Of a stretch of DNA of 47,405 bases, positions 15,793 to 23,831 are shown piece by piece. Each line of letters opens with the position of its first letter. Position 1 is the first letter of the stretch. Both the position numbers and the translations under genes were made by a program. Under the pieces are notes generated by a model, which saw only the letters and a program-made list of their open reading frames with translations, ran no database searches and was not told where the DNA came from. The DNA is from a virus, in the IMG/VR virus record IMGVR_UViG_3300046455_000083, positions 1 to 47,405 of that record; one strand, written 5' to 3'.

Positions 15793-16167
15793 ATGATTAT
15801 TTACCGTGTTGAGACTGAGAGCGGCAATGGTCCGTACGCTGGTGCAGAGATAGGCTATAGCTGCGGGTCCGTTCATCATGCGCCCAGCCCGTACGGAGAC
15901 TGCGAGCTTAGGCCCGACTGGTCGCACCTTCAACGCCACGGAGAGGACGATAAGTTTTACTTCGGCTTCTCTACTCCTCAGCTACTCCTGGACTGGTTCC
16001 ACTCTGCTGACTTCCACACCGAGGCGGAGAACGCTGGATACCGCGTTAGCGTTATAGAGGTTCTAGGCCGCGTCTTTCACGGGACGTATCAATCAATCTT
16101 CGAGCGCAGTAAATCGGTAGTAACCAAGCGACTCACGTTCAACGAAATTAAACAACTCGCCATTTAG
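15793..16167 (+). CDS. Hypothetical early protein (124 aa)
   Basis: ATG preceded by TTAGGATAAC. It begins MIIYRVETESGNGPYAGAEI, a start reminiscent of small phage proteins that carry an RVE..NGPY motif, and has an aromatic, His-rich middle (DWSHLQRHGEDDKFYFGF). Function unknown. Confidence 0.8.
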   Translation: MIIYRVETESGNGPYAGAEIGYSCGSVHHAPSPYGDCELRPDWSHLQRHGEDDKFYFGFSTPQLLLDWFHSADFHTEAENAGYRVSVIEVLGRVFHGTYQSIFERSKSVVTKRLTFNEIKQLAI

Positions 16168-16175
16168 GACTACAC

Positions 16176-16400
16176 ATGACCACGAACAACACCCGCATGT
16201 ACGACCCAGTAACCGATAAGTTTGTTAAGGCTGTCGCACCCGCAACCACGCCTAACGCTCCGCGCACCTTCGACGTAGAACGCAAGCACGGCGTAGGACA
16301 GTTCCTCCGCGCACACAGCGAAGCAGCCCGCGTAATGGCGCGTATGCGCAGCGATAGCAAAGAGTTCTACAGCATCGCAGCACGAGCACGGATGCGCTAA
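16176..16400 (+). CDS. Hypothetical early protein (74 aa, basic)
   Basis: ATG with TTAGGAC upstream, 8 bp after the previous gene. Basic and helical C-terminal half (HSEAARVMARMRSDSKEFYS). No family is recognised. Confidence 0.75.
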   Translation: MTTNNTRMYDPVTDKFVKAVAPATTPNAPRTFDVERKHGVGQFLRAHSEAARVMARMRSDSKEFYSIAARARMR

Positions 16401-16402
16401 CA

Positions 16403-16588
16403 ATGGACTTCTTTAAGACTCTCGCCTTAGCACGTGAGAAAGGCGCAACCATCACGCACCACGAGGCATCCAACACGGTGCAGATTGATGGTAGTCATTG
16501 GACACGCTGGTTAGTGCTGCGTAACTACCCGGACTCTAACTGTGTGCCTAACAGCAGCAATACCTACATTCGTGGGATGTATGCATGA
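16403..16588 (+). CDS. Hypothetical early protein (61 aa)
   Basis: Small protein beginning MDFFKTLALAREKGATITHH; ends at a TGA overlapping the next ATG. Function unknown. Confidence 0.7.
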   Translation: MDFFKTLALAREKGATITHHEASNTVQIDGSHWTRWLVLRNYPDSNCVPNSSNTYIRGMYA

Positions 16589-16722
16589 CGGGCGATAACG
16601 GAATCTACATCGATGTACGCCACTGGACGCACGGGGCAGCATTGATACGTGAGTTTCAGCGGTACTGGAATAGACAGCAGATTGAGCGATACAAACAACG
16701 GAGCAAATATGAGCGAGTTTAA
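16585..16722 (+). CDS. Hypothetical early protein (45 aa)
   Basis: The ATG (16585) overlaps the preceding TGA as ATGA. The product begins MTGDNGIYIDVRHWTHGAAL and ends in a basic helical tail (QQIERYKQRSKYERV). It overlaps the next gene by 14 bp. The coupled start supports it as real; function unknown. Confidence 0.65.
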   Translation: MTGDNGIYIDVRHWTHGAALIREFQRYWNRQQIERYKQRSKYERV

Positions 16723-17077
16723 AGTTGGTGATAAGGCAATTTTCCTGGGTAATCATCGCTACATTGCGGATTGGCCGGAAGACGAAGCGTACGCGGGACA
16801 AGCAGGTACGGTTTCCGAGGTAACCGCAGCGGGGACGCCCCGTGTAACGATGCCAGATGGTTACTTGGTTAAAGGGTGGGGCGAGGACCAATTCGAGCTT
16901 GTGCCTACCGCAGCCTACATCATCAACGGCGCTAACTACGAATACCCCACGCTAGAAGCCGCTGAAGCTGGCGTTAAGGCTATCGGGAACAACGGCGTTA
17001 CATACCAGATTGCGCAGATTGTTAAGCGCGTTACTGTGAAGCGTGAGACTGTGGTTACGCTGGAGGAGACGGTATGA
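16709..17077 (+). CDS. SH3-like small protein, paralogue 1
   Basis: I choose the ATG at 16709 (GGAG upstream) over an in-frame start 60 bp earlier. The 122-residue protein begins MSEFKVGDKAIFLGN, a KxGDxA/V opening typical of small SH3/KOW-like barrels, followed by GQAGTVSEV. The C-terminal half (AAYIINGANYEYPTLEAAEA, then GVTYQIAQIVKR) is shared with the next gene, so the two arose by duplication. Function unknown. Confidence 0.82.
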   Translation: MSEFKVGDKAIFLGNHRYIADWPEDEAYAGQAGTVSEVTAAGTPRVTMPDGYLVKGWGEDQFELVPTAAYIINGANYEYPTLEAAEAGVKAIGNNGVTYQIAQIVKRVTVKRETVVTLEETV

Positions 17078-17451
17078 GTAGGTTTAAAGCTGGGGACAAA
17101 GTTCGAGCCGTAGATGAGGATTTGGACGGCGTAGAAAACGGTAAGGTGTACACCGTTGATAGCGTGCGGGATGATGATGGTTGTCTAATCCTAAGTGAGA
17201 TACTGGAGGCACACCCGCTGCATGCGCGTTTCTCATGGAGGTATGAGCTAGTACAGCCCACCAACGCCTACACCGTCCATAACGAGACCTTCGGCGGTTG
17301 CTACTGTGGTTCATTCTTTACCATCGCTGAAGCAACCACATGGATTCAGGATGACGGCGCTTCTGGTGAAACGTACACCATTCGGGAAACCATCGAACGG
17401 CGTAAATTCGAAGTAGTCGAGAAGGTACAACGAGAGCTTAAGGCTATCTAA
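17074..17451 (+). CDS. SH3-like small protein, paralogue 2
   Basis: Overlaps the previous stop as ATGA. The 125-residue protein begins MSRFKAGDKVRAVDEDLDG and has the same C-terminal plan as paralogue 1 (NAYTVHNETF, FFTIAEATTWI, GETYTIRETIERR). Likely a beta-barrel nucleic-acid- or protein-binding fold; role unknown. Confidence 0.82.
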   Translation: MSRFKAGDKVRAVDEDLDGVENGKVYTVDSVRDDDGCLILSEILEAHPLHARFSWRYELVQPTNAYTVHNETFGGCYCGSFFTIAEATTWIQDDGASGETYTIRETIERRKFEVVEKVQRELKAI

Positions 17452-17645
17452 TGAAAACATTCAAAGTAGGCGATTCTATTCGCTGTATGAAGCCCGCAAC
17501 GTTCCTCGCTATCAAAGCAGGGCAGCGCTACACGGTGTCCAAGCTGGGCGGTATCAGCGATGGTGAAGATATGGAATACGTACAGGTTGCGGAGCTTCCC
17601 GGCTGCGCGTTCAAGGTTGATCGGTTTATGCTGGTGGAGGGCTGA
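17451..17645 (+). CDS. SH3-like small protein, paralogue 3 (short)
   Basis: 64 residues, beginning MKTFKVGDSIRCMKPATFLA and ending in FKVDRFMLVEG, the single-domain version of the family without the C-terminal half. It overlaps the preceding stop by one base (TAATG). Confidence 0.8.
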   Translation: MKTFKVGDSIRCMKPATFLAIKAGQRYTVSKLGGISDGEDMEYVQVAELPGCAFKVDRFMLVEG

Positions 17646-17648
17646 GCG

Positions 17649-18041
17649 ATGCCTAAGTTTAAGTTTGGCGACTCTGTACGGCTGGATAACCAGGACGCGT
17701 ACGGTGGCGAGTGGGCAGGCGATATGACCGTGCAAGAGGTCTACATCTGCGGCACCATTACAGTAAAACACCCCACTAGTGGTATAGGGGCGTTCGATCC
17801 TGACGAATTGATAGAGCGGAAAGAGACCGGGTTCGATCTGTTCGTAGCAATGCTTGGTAAGCCCATTAAGTTCCGATCTGGCTGCGCTGTAACGTTCGTG
17901 GCCTATGTACCGGACGCTAAGCCGCACTGCCAGCTTGTGCTACTCAATCCGTCTACTGGTAATGTCGTTACGCGGTACGCCAACGGTAAGAGCAGCACGG
18001 AGACTTACGACGAGCCTGGCGATATCCTCGTTAAGTGCTAG
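17649..18041 (+). CDS. SH3-like small protein, paralogue 4
   Basis: 130 residues, beginning MPKFKFGDSVRLDNQDAYGG, with the DPDELIERKE end of the barrel followed by a different C-terminal half (LGKPIKFRSGCAVTFVAYV). GGAGGG lies upstream of the ATG. Fourth tandem member of the family. Confidence 0.8.
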   Translation: MPKFKFGDSVRLDNQDAYGGEWAGDMTVQEVYICGTITVKHPTSGIGAFDPDELIERKETGFDLFVAMLGKPIKFRSGCAVTFVAYVPDAKPHCQLVLLNPSTGNVVTRYANGKSSTETYDEPGDILVKC

Positions 18042-18259
18042 AGCAAGTAGCAGTAGGCGCGCTAGGCGTTCTCTGCGTATGGCTGAGTCAACACAGCAAG
18101 GCTAGCGTTAGACGATACGCATGCATTGTAGGGATACTCACCCAGCCGCTATGGTTCCTAATATCCTGGCAGTCTGGACAGTACGGAGTGTTTGGGCTGT
18201 GCGTTGTGTATCTAGTCGTATGGCTTAAGGCGTTCTATAACCATTGGATTAAGGAGTGA
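18035..18259 (+). CDS. Small membrane protein (74 aa)
   Basis: GTG start inside the end of the previous gene. Two or three hydrophobic segments are visible: VAVGALGVLCVWL, ACIVGILTQPLWFLISW and YGVFGLCVVYLVVWL. An inner-membrane protein of unknown role; superinfection exclusion or host inhibition are common jobs of such genes (not shown here). Confidence 0.75.
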   Translation: MLEQVAVGALGVLCVWLSQHSKASVRRYACIVGILTQPLWFLISWQSGQYGVFGLCVVYLVVWLKAFYNHWIKE

Positions 18260-18753
18260 GCGCGCTAACAACGGAAAGGCTTCGGCATGTCCTGCATTAT
18301 TCAAAGTCTACGGGATTGTTTAAATGGCTACACCCAGCGTCAAATAGAAATAAGCCCGGAGACATTGCAGGAAGTGTAACGAGTACTGGACACTTGCAGG
18401 TATGTGTAGACGGGCGTAGATACCTTGCGCACAGGTTAGCATGGTTGTATGTAAAAGGTGTTTGGCCTGAGCACAGAGTAGACCATCGCGACACCCAGCG
18501 AGGTAATAACAGATGGTCTAACCTGCGTGAATGTACGCCATCTCAAAATATGTACAACTCCAAGATATCCTCTAGAAATACATCTGGAGTAAAGGGTGTA
18601 AGTTGGGACAAGAGCGAGAACAAGTGGACTGCCAGAATAAACGTTTCTGGGAAGGTGCACAACTTCGGATTGTTCAGTAGTAAGGAAGACGCAATAAAAG
18701 TAGTACGCGAGAAGCGCGCATTACTTCACGGGCAATTTACCAACCACGGTTAA
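18256..18753 (+). CDS. HNH endonuclease with AP2 domain (paralogue)
   Basis: GTG start overlapping the previous TGA (GTGA). The 165-residue protein has HNH residues in HRLAWLYVKGVWPEHRVDHRD and NNRWSNLRE (about residues 58-92) and an AP2-like SGVKGVSWDKSENKWTARI (about 110-128). It is clearly related to 9616-10119 including the C-terminal LLHGQFTNHG. Codons are more A/T-rich than the neighbours, as expected for a mobile homing-type gene inserted in the early operon. Confidence 0.9.
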   Translation: MSALTTERLRHVLHYSKSTGLFKWLHPASNRNKPGDIAGSVTSTGHLQVCVDGRRYLAHRLAWLYVKGVWPEHRVDHRDTQRGNNRWSNLRECTPSQNMYNSKISSRNTSGVKGVSWDKSENKWTARINVSGKVHNFGLFSSKEDAIKVVREKRALLHGQFTNHG

Positions 18754-18771
18754 TTATTAGGAATACGTAAC

Positions 18772-19128
18772 ATGGCAAAACTTAATGTAGCTGCACTCCG
18801 CGCTAAGGCTGCAGAATACACGGCTAAAGCTGACGCACTCGAAGCCACGGAGAAAGCCGGTAACGCTATGGCTAACCTCGCAAGTGGGGACGTGATTGAA
18901 TTCATGTTTGGTCGCGGAGAGACGCGTAAGCAGCGTGCGGGCGTTGTGCTGGGCGTTGCGGAGACGGACAAGGGTAAGAAAATTAAGGTGCAGACCGGAG
19001 AGGGATTCGAAGCGGAGATTCTGGTTATCTCCCCGGATGCAATCGTAGCCGTTGCGGAAGATATCGCGGAAGGTCAAGCGGTGGATGCTACGGCGGCTAG
19101 TGCGGACCCGCTTGCAATGCTGAGCTAA
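18772..19128 (+). CDS. Hypothetical protein with KOW/SH3-like core (118 aa)
   Basis: ATG with TTAGGAATAC upstream. An Ala/Lys-rich N-terminal helix (AALRAKAAEYTAKADALEAT) precedes a small beta domain (SGDVIEFMFGRGETRKQRAG, then KKIKVQTGEGFEAEILVISP). Similar helix-plus-barrel proteins sit next to replication genes in other phages. No specific function recognised. Confidence 0.75.
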   Translation: MAKLNVAALRAKAAEYTAKADALEATEKAGNAMANLASGDVIEFMFGRGETRKQRAGVVLGVAETDKGKKIKVQTGEGFEAEILVISPDAIVAVAEDIAEGQAVDATAASADPLAMLS

Positions 19129-19145
19129 GAAACTACGGAGGTAAC

Positions 19146-19967
19146 GTGAGCGATAAAGCATGGTTAGTATCTGCCCAGTCGCTCCCGGAAGGTAGTACGC
19201 GGAAAATGGGCCACTCGTGCGGCCCTGGTGATTGTCTCCAGATTAACGCCAAACGAGACGGCTGGGCCGCGTACTGCCATCGGTGTTCATATAAGGGATT
19301 CGTACCGCGCCCTGCTGAGACTCTGACTGAGAAACTGGAACGCCTGAAGCGCATACAGACCGCTGAGCGGGACGCGTGCTTTAGCCCTAGCCTACCTATG
19401 CCCGCAGAATACGAGCCTTCCCTATGGCCTCTGGCGGCGCGTGTGTGGTTGTACAAGGCGGGACTGTCCAACGTTGAGATACAGCAGCTAGGGTATTACT
19501 GGAATGCGCGGATTCAACGTGTCGTTATGCCTATCCGGGATGCTGCAGGGACGCTGCTGTATTGGCAAGCGCGGACGCTGGATAAGACCAACCCTAAGAA
19601 GTACATAAACCAGAAGGGTGTAGATAAGCACGGCTTTGTAGCTAAGTATGGTGCAGGGCCTCTAGTAGTACTAACAGAGGATATTCTGAGCAGTTACAAG
19701 GTATCTCGTGCGGGCGTTGAGGCTTGGCCCTTAATGGGCACGAAGCTAAGTACTACGTTGGCTGCTGAGATTATCCGAGATAGTAGGCCGGTAGCCGTTT
19801 GGCTAGACCCAGATACAGCGGGTAGAACCGCAGCCGCGAAAGTATGCAAGACCTTACGCGCTTACGGCGTGAAGGTTACGAATGTTGAATCTAACGTTGA
19901 TCCTAAACTTTTAGCCCGTGAGGAAATCATATGCAAGCTACAGAAGCATTGCGGATTGCCCGCTTAG
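19146..19967 (+). CDS. DNA primase (zinc-binding plus TOPRIM)
   Basis: GTG start behind GGAGG. Residues about 19-45 form a zinc site (HSCGPGDC followed by YCHRC), as in bacteriophage primases; the TOPRIM core follows with VVLTEDILSSYK (catalytic Glu) and WLDPDTAGR (the DxD motif). Length 273 matches the stand-alone primase half of a T7 gp4-type protein. The helicase is a separate gene at 20957. It would make RNA primers for lagging-strand synthesis. Confidence 0.92.
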   Translation: MSDKAWLVSAQSLPEGSTRKMGHSCGPGDCLQINAKRDGWAAYCHRCSYKGFVPRPAETLTEKLERLKRIQTAERDACFSPSLPMPAEYEPSLWPLAARVWLYKAGLSNVEIQQLGYYWNARIQRVVMPIRDAAGTLLYWQARTLDKTNPKKYINQKGVDKHGFVAKYGAGPLVVLTEDILSSYKVSRAGVEAWPLMGTKLSTTLAAEIIRDSRPVAVWLDPDTAGRTAAAKVCKTLRAYGVKVTNVESNVDPKLLAREEIICKLQKHCGLPA

Positions 19968-20290
19968 CCTTAGCCATGCACTTTGACATTGAGCCGGATG
20001 TAGTAGACGGTAGGTACGTAGGCGCTTATGTTGCGATTGGTGCGAAGAAATGCGACCTAGACGCAGCGGAGGCTTATAACAAACTGGCGGAAATGCAGCA
20101 GGATAGCGCGGAGCGAAACGCAGAGCGTTACGTTAAGTTGCGTCGGTGGATGACTAGCAATGTTGTGGAGGGTTGGCGGGAGGTAGAGAACCTATCTTCT
20201 GTGGGTTGCTATGTAGGCTGGGATAACTTCGATTCATACCTGGACTGTCTGCCCGTATGTAATGTAGGTCTCTGCGAGGGTGTGGCGTGA
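19931..20290 (+). CDS. Hypothetical protein (119 aa)
   Basis: Starts inside the last 37 bp of the primase gene. Helical, begins MQATEALRIARLALAMHFDI and has several C-terminal cysteines. No family recognised. Confidence 0.75.
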   Translation: MQATEALRIARLALAMHFDIEPDVVDGRYVGAYVAIGAKKCDLDAAEAYNKLAEMQQDSAERNAERYVKLRRWMTSNVVEGWREVENLSSVGCYVGWDNFDSYLDCLPVCNVGLCEGVA

Positions 20291-20640
20291 GCAAGGCCGT
20301 TCTCTACATCCGCAACGTATCTATAGCCGCCGCGCGCGTCCCTAAGTCTATCCTAGGTATCTACACGTACCACGTAGGCTACAGCTACATCCATAACGTT
20401 GCGGCTACGGTGGATTGCTTTGGTAACGCGCTATCCGGTGGAGACCCAGACGAGACTATTAGTAGCCGCTGCGGTAAGGCTGCGGAATACGAACAAAGCA
20501 TTACGCCCGCTGTATGGGGCGGTGGTTGCCGTATGTGTTCCTTTCTGGCTATCTTTCAGCAGGATCACTGTGCTAAGGCGGTAGAGCGTTGGAAGGGTAG
20601 GCGCGCGGTAGTGCCTGATGAAACTACGGAGACGCAATGA
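20287..20640 (+). CDS. Conserved phage protein with GGDPDETISSR motif (117 aa)
   Basis: GTG start overlapping the previous stop (GTGA). The central GNALSGGDPDETISSRCGKA followed later by FLAIFQQDHCAKAVERW is a pattern I recognise in many phage and prophage proteins of unknown function. Conserved Cys and His (CRMC, DHC) could bind metal. Role unknown. Confidence 0.82.
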   Translation: MSKAVLYIRNVSIAAARVPKSILGIYTYHVGYSYIHNVAATVDCFGNALSGGDPDETISSRCGKAAEYEQSITPAVWGGGCRMCSFLAIFQQDHCAKAVERWKGRRAVVPDETTETQ

Positions 20641-20963
20641 GCAAGACATTTGTGTATGAGCGGTTCGATATCTGCGGAGCAGGCGGCTACTACATATACA
20701 CCGAGAAAGACTCTAGATCGGATGGAGAGTACGTACTAGCCGAGGACGCCATTAACCGCGAGGCCGTATTACAAGCGCATATTAGGACGCTGGAGGTACA
20801 GCTTAAGGACGCTAGGGCCAACCCACTACAGAAAATAGGATACATGCACCCGGACGCGTACAGACGTATTAAAACGGGAGACCCGTCCTCGTGCAGGTCT
20901 AAGACCTACGGGGAGCCGGAGGAGCTTGTTCTATACGCCAAGGTAAAGGAGGCTAGTTGCTAG
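20637..20963 (+). CDS. Hypothetical protein (108 aa)
   Basis: Coupled ATGA start. Begins MSKTFVYERFDICGAGGYYI; a predicted helix (EAVLQAHIRTLEVQLKDARA) and a final part with YMHPDAYRRIKTG. Function unknown. Confidence 0.75.
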   Translation: MSKTFVYERFDICGAGGYYIYTEKDSRSDGEYVLAEDAINREAVLQAHIRTLEVQLKDARANPLQKIGYMHPDAYRRIKTGDPSSCRSKTYGEPEELVLYAKVKEASC

Positions 20964-22240
20964 AAATTACACTGCTCAAACTGCTTCGAAGTAGAGAGCG
21001 AATGGAGCGGCTAGGGCGGTTTGTACCTAAGTCCGCTCTAGACGTTAGAACGCAAACCATCATTGCGGACATGCAGGCGTATCTATCGGAGGCTGATGTA
21101 CCGGAGGTTTCTATTGATCCTTTCTATGTGTGGTTCTGCCTGCGACACCCTACGCTTAACACGGAGCAACAGGAACTATACAAAGCACTCCTTACGCGCG
21201 CTCTCACTGAGCCGGTAGACCCTGAGACGGAACGCGGGATACTGCCAAGGCTTCTATCTGCGGAGTACGCCAGCAACGTAACGGACGCGGTAACGCGATT
21301 CAATGAGGGCGCGGAGATTGATCTAGCGGCAACGCTGCGACACCTGGCGGACGAGCACGAAAAGGATACGGGCAAGAAGTCTAAGGTTCCCGAAGTTGAG
21401 GAGGGCATAGATACCATTCTGCAGGAAGACATGGTAGACGGTGGCCTACATTGGCGGCTAGATTGCCTTAACCTCTGCATGCGTCCGCTGCGTGGCGGGG
21501 ACTTCATTATCCTAGCCGCGCGCCCAGATAAAGGTAAGTCTAGCTTTATCGCCTCTGAAGTAACACACATGGCCCCACAGTTTGATACGTACTACGGCGA
21601 GAGCCACGGGCGTAGCGTGGTTATCATGTGTAACGAGGGGCCTGGTAGGCGGATTGTGCAGCGCGTGTATCAGGCAGCGCTAAACCTTACCGTGCAGGAG
21701 ATGATAGTTAAGTCCACCAAGGGCATACTGTCTACTGAGTACGCTAGCGCCGTGGGTTCTCTAGATCGTATCCGCGTAATGAACATTCACGACTTCTTTA
21801 ACTATGAGGTTGAGGAAATTCTAAAGCGCGTGCGGCCTGGGCTGGTAGTTATGGATATGATCGACGGGATTAAGTTCGGCGGCTTCGCCTCTAACGGGGG
21901 GCAACGTACCGACCAGATTCTAGAGGCTCAATACTCATGGGCGCGACTTATGGCGGTTAAGTATGACTGCCCGATTATTGCCACCTCTCAGATTAGCGCG
22001 GACGGTGACGGTATCTCGTTTCCTACGCTATCAATGCTAGCCAATAGCAAGACTGGTAAGCAGGGCACAGCGGACGCTATTATCACTGTGGGCGCGCTTA
22101 ACGATCCTGTGTACGCCGCGTCTAGGTTTATCGGACTGACAAAGAACAAGCTTGCGCGTGCTGGTGCTCCGCAGTCTCCCCGCTGTGAAGTTATGTTTGA
22201 CCCTTCTAGAAGCCGGTACAGCATGCCGGAGGAGAAATAA
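20957..22240 (+). CDS. Replicative DNA helicase (DnaB/T7 gp4 type)
   Basis: TTG start behind AAGGAGG, overlapping the previous gene. The C-terminal RecA-like domain shows LRGGDFIILAARPDKGKSSF (Walker A variant ARPDKGKS, about residues 178-197), VVIMCNEGPGRRIV, Walker B GLVVMDMID, and the H3/H4 region CPIIATSQIS. Length 427. It should unwind DNA as a hexamer, working with the separate primase. The Walker A motif lacks the usual second Gly, which is replaced by Asp-Lys. Confidence 0.93.
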   Translation: MLEITLLKLLRSRERMERLGRFVPKSALDVRTQTIIADMQAYLSEADVPEVSIDPFYVWFCLRHPTLNTEQQELYKALLTRALTEPVDPETERGILPRLLSAEYASNVTDAVTRFNEGAEIDLAATLRHLADEHEKDTGKKSKVPEVEEGIDTILQEDMVDGGLHWRLDCLNLCMRPLRGGDFIILAARPDKGKSSFIASEVTHMAPQFDTYYGESHGRSVVIMCNEGPGRRIVQRVYQAALNLTVQEMIVKSTKGILSTEYASAVGSLDRIRVMNIHDFFNYEVEEILKRVRPGLVVMDMIDGIKFGGFASNGGQRTDQILEAQYSWARLMAVKYDCPIIATSQISADGDGISFPTLSMLANSKTGKQGTADAIITVGALNDPVYAASRFIGLTKNKLARAGAPQSPRCEVMFDPSRSRYSMPEEK

Positions 22241-22533
22241 TGCGTTACGGAATTGTGATTACACAGTGTGACGACTTGCTTAACGAGGAGCAGCCCGCAC
22301 ACGTACTCAGCAAAGGTACGCTAGTTCGTATCCTGCGCCCTACAGCGTACCCATTAGGTTTGCTGGTTGAGACTATGTACCCGGTATTCGGGACGTGGGA
22401 CATGCGGTATATGCACCGCACACAGGTGCTAGACACTTCGGACCTTTACGAGTTCCCAGCGTACTGCGGCGCATTCATTGAGCGCTTGGCTAAGGTGCTG
22501 CAGAGCACGCGTGAGATGTTCGGTATCGCGTAA
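22240..22533 (+). CDS. Hypothetical protein (97 aa)
   Basis: Starts on the last base of the helicase stop (TAATG). Begins MRYGIVITQCDDLLNEEQPA; contains KGTLVRILRPTAYPLGLLVE, a small beta fold. Function unknown. Confidence 0.75.
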   Translation: MRYGIVITQCDDLLNEEQPAHVLSKGTLVRILRPTAYPLGLLVETMYPVFGTWDMRYMHRTQVLDTSDLYEFPAYCGAFIERLAKVLQSTREMFGIA

Positions 22534-22655
22534 TGGGTAGCTTCCTGGAGGCTGTCCAAACCGTATGCCTGCTAATTCAATTGCCGTGGATGGTTAGTGG
22601 TACTGCATATCTTGCATACGAGATATGGGCGGCTCTCTACAAGGATGAAGAATGA
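22533..22655 (+). CDS. Small membrane protein (40 aa)
   Basis: Starts on the last base of the preceding stop (TAATG) and ends overlapping the next ATG. One hydrophobic segment, VCLLIQLPWMVSGTAYLAY, then an acidic tail. Unknown role. Confidence 0.65.
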   Translation: MGSFLEAVQTVCLLIQLPWMVSGTAYLAYEIWAALYKDEE

Positions 22656-22774
22656 TTATTTTCTGTGCTGTCGTGCGTGGCGTTGTGTGGCTAACCGGAG
22701 TTGCTGGGGCGGTGCTAGTGGTGTACGGATGCTACGACTTAGCGCGTATGGAGTTTGAGGGATGGACAGAATGA
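22652..22774 (+). CDS. Small membrane protein (40 aa)
   Basis: Coupled ATGA start. Hydrophobic segment VVRGVVWLTGVAGAVLVVYG followed by a short cytoplasmic-type tail. Unknown role. Confidence 0.65.
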   Translation: MIIFCAVVRGVVWLTGVAGAVLVVYGCYDLARMEFEGWTE

Positions 22775-23682
22775 GCATTCCAAGCGGCTATAAGCCGAAC
22801 CTTGCGGCTACGCTTACCAAACCGGAGCTTATCAAGTTCCCTGTGTACTGCTCGCCAAAGATTGACGGTATCCGCTGCGTGGTGTTTGACGGGGTTGCGT
22901 ATAGCCGCTCGCTGAAACCAATCCCGCACTCACGTGTACAGGAGTTTGCGCGGACATTCGCACACTACCTAGAGGGGATGGACGGAGAGCTTACGGTAGG
23001 TAGCGACACGGACGCTAACTGTATGCAAAACAGTATGGCGGTTATGTCTAAGAAAGGAAACCTGGTATTCGCATTCCACGTATTCGACGTGTACGACCCG
23101 TCCGCACCGTTTGATCTACGCTACGGGGAAGCATTCGACCGCGTAGAGGGCATGCATTTCAACCACCCCGGAGTAGACATTCGCAAGGTTCCGCAGCACC
23201 GATGCTACTCCCTAGTGGAGTTAGAAGGGTGGGAGCTTAAGTACCTAGGGGACGGCTACGAGGGGCTAATGGTACGTGCGGAACGCGGTGCATATAAATG
23301 CGGACGCAGCACGGAACGCGAGGGCGGATTAGTAAAGGTGAAGCGCTTCACGGATGCAGAGGCGGAGGTTATCGGATTCGTTGAGGAGATGCACAATGGA
23401 AATACAGCCACTTTGGACGCACTCGGACGTACTGAGCGATCCTCTGTTAGTGCGGGCTTGGTCGGAAAGCAGACGCTGGGCGCATTGCGTTGCAGAACTA
23501 CAGAGGGCATCGAGTTCAACATCGGGACCGGATTTACTGCGGACGACCGAGCGTACATCTGGCGTAAGCAAAGTGAGCACCTTGGATTAGTAGCTAAGTA
23601 TAAACACTTCGAGCACGGCGTAAAGGATGCACCAAGACACCCGGTATTTTTAGGGTTTCGCCATAAGGATGATATGTCATGA
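22762..23682 (+). CDS. ATP-dependent DNA ligase
   Basis: 306 residues with the nucleotidyltransferase motifs: motif I SPKIDGIR (adenylated Lys, about residue 33), motif III FHVFDVYD, motif IV YEGLMVR, motif V LVKVKRF, then an OB-fold C-terminal part. It seals nicks in replicating DNA, as T7 gp1.3 does. The start may be at 22762 or at the in-frame ATG 22771, which overlaps the preceding TGA; both have purine-rich sites upstream. Confidence 0.93.
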   Translation: MDRMSIPSGYKPNLAATLTKPELIKFPVYCSPKIDGIRCVVFDGVAYSRSLKPIPHSRVQEFARTFAHYLEGMDGELTVGSDTDANCMQNSMAVMSKKGNLVFAFHVFDVYDPSAPFDLRYGEAFDRVEGMHFNHPGVDIRKVPQHRCYSLVELEGWELKYLGDGYEGLMVRAERGAYKCGRSTEREGGLVKVKRFTDAEAEVIGFVEEMHNGNTATLDALGRTERSSVSAGLVGKQTLGALRCRTTEGIEFNIGTGFTADDRAYIWRKQSEHLGLVAKYKHFEHGVKDAPRHPVFLGFRHKDDMS

Positions 23683-23831
23683 AGCCACACATTTACTATC
23701 AGTACGGCGCTTGGTGGTGTCACCTACGCCCATACAGTAACGATAGACCCTTTATGGGAATGTCCTGTATTAACGGACCAGTTGCCGCGTACACGGAGTG
23801 GAGGCAGCAGAGTGAATCCCGCCAACCTTAA
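23679..23831 (+). CDS. Small hypothetical protein (50 aa)
   Basis: Coupled ATGA start. Begins MKPHIYYQYGAWWCHLRPYS and ends WRQQSESRQP; aromatic-rich, with the look of small phage proteins of the KPHI..YG..W.C type. It overlaps the next gene by 20 bp. Confidence 0.7.
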   Translation: MKPHIYYQYGAWWCHLRPYSNDRPFMGMSCINGPVAAYTEWRQQSESRQP

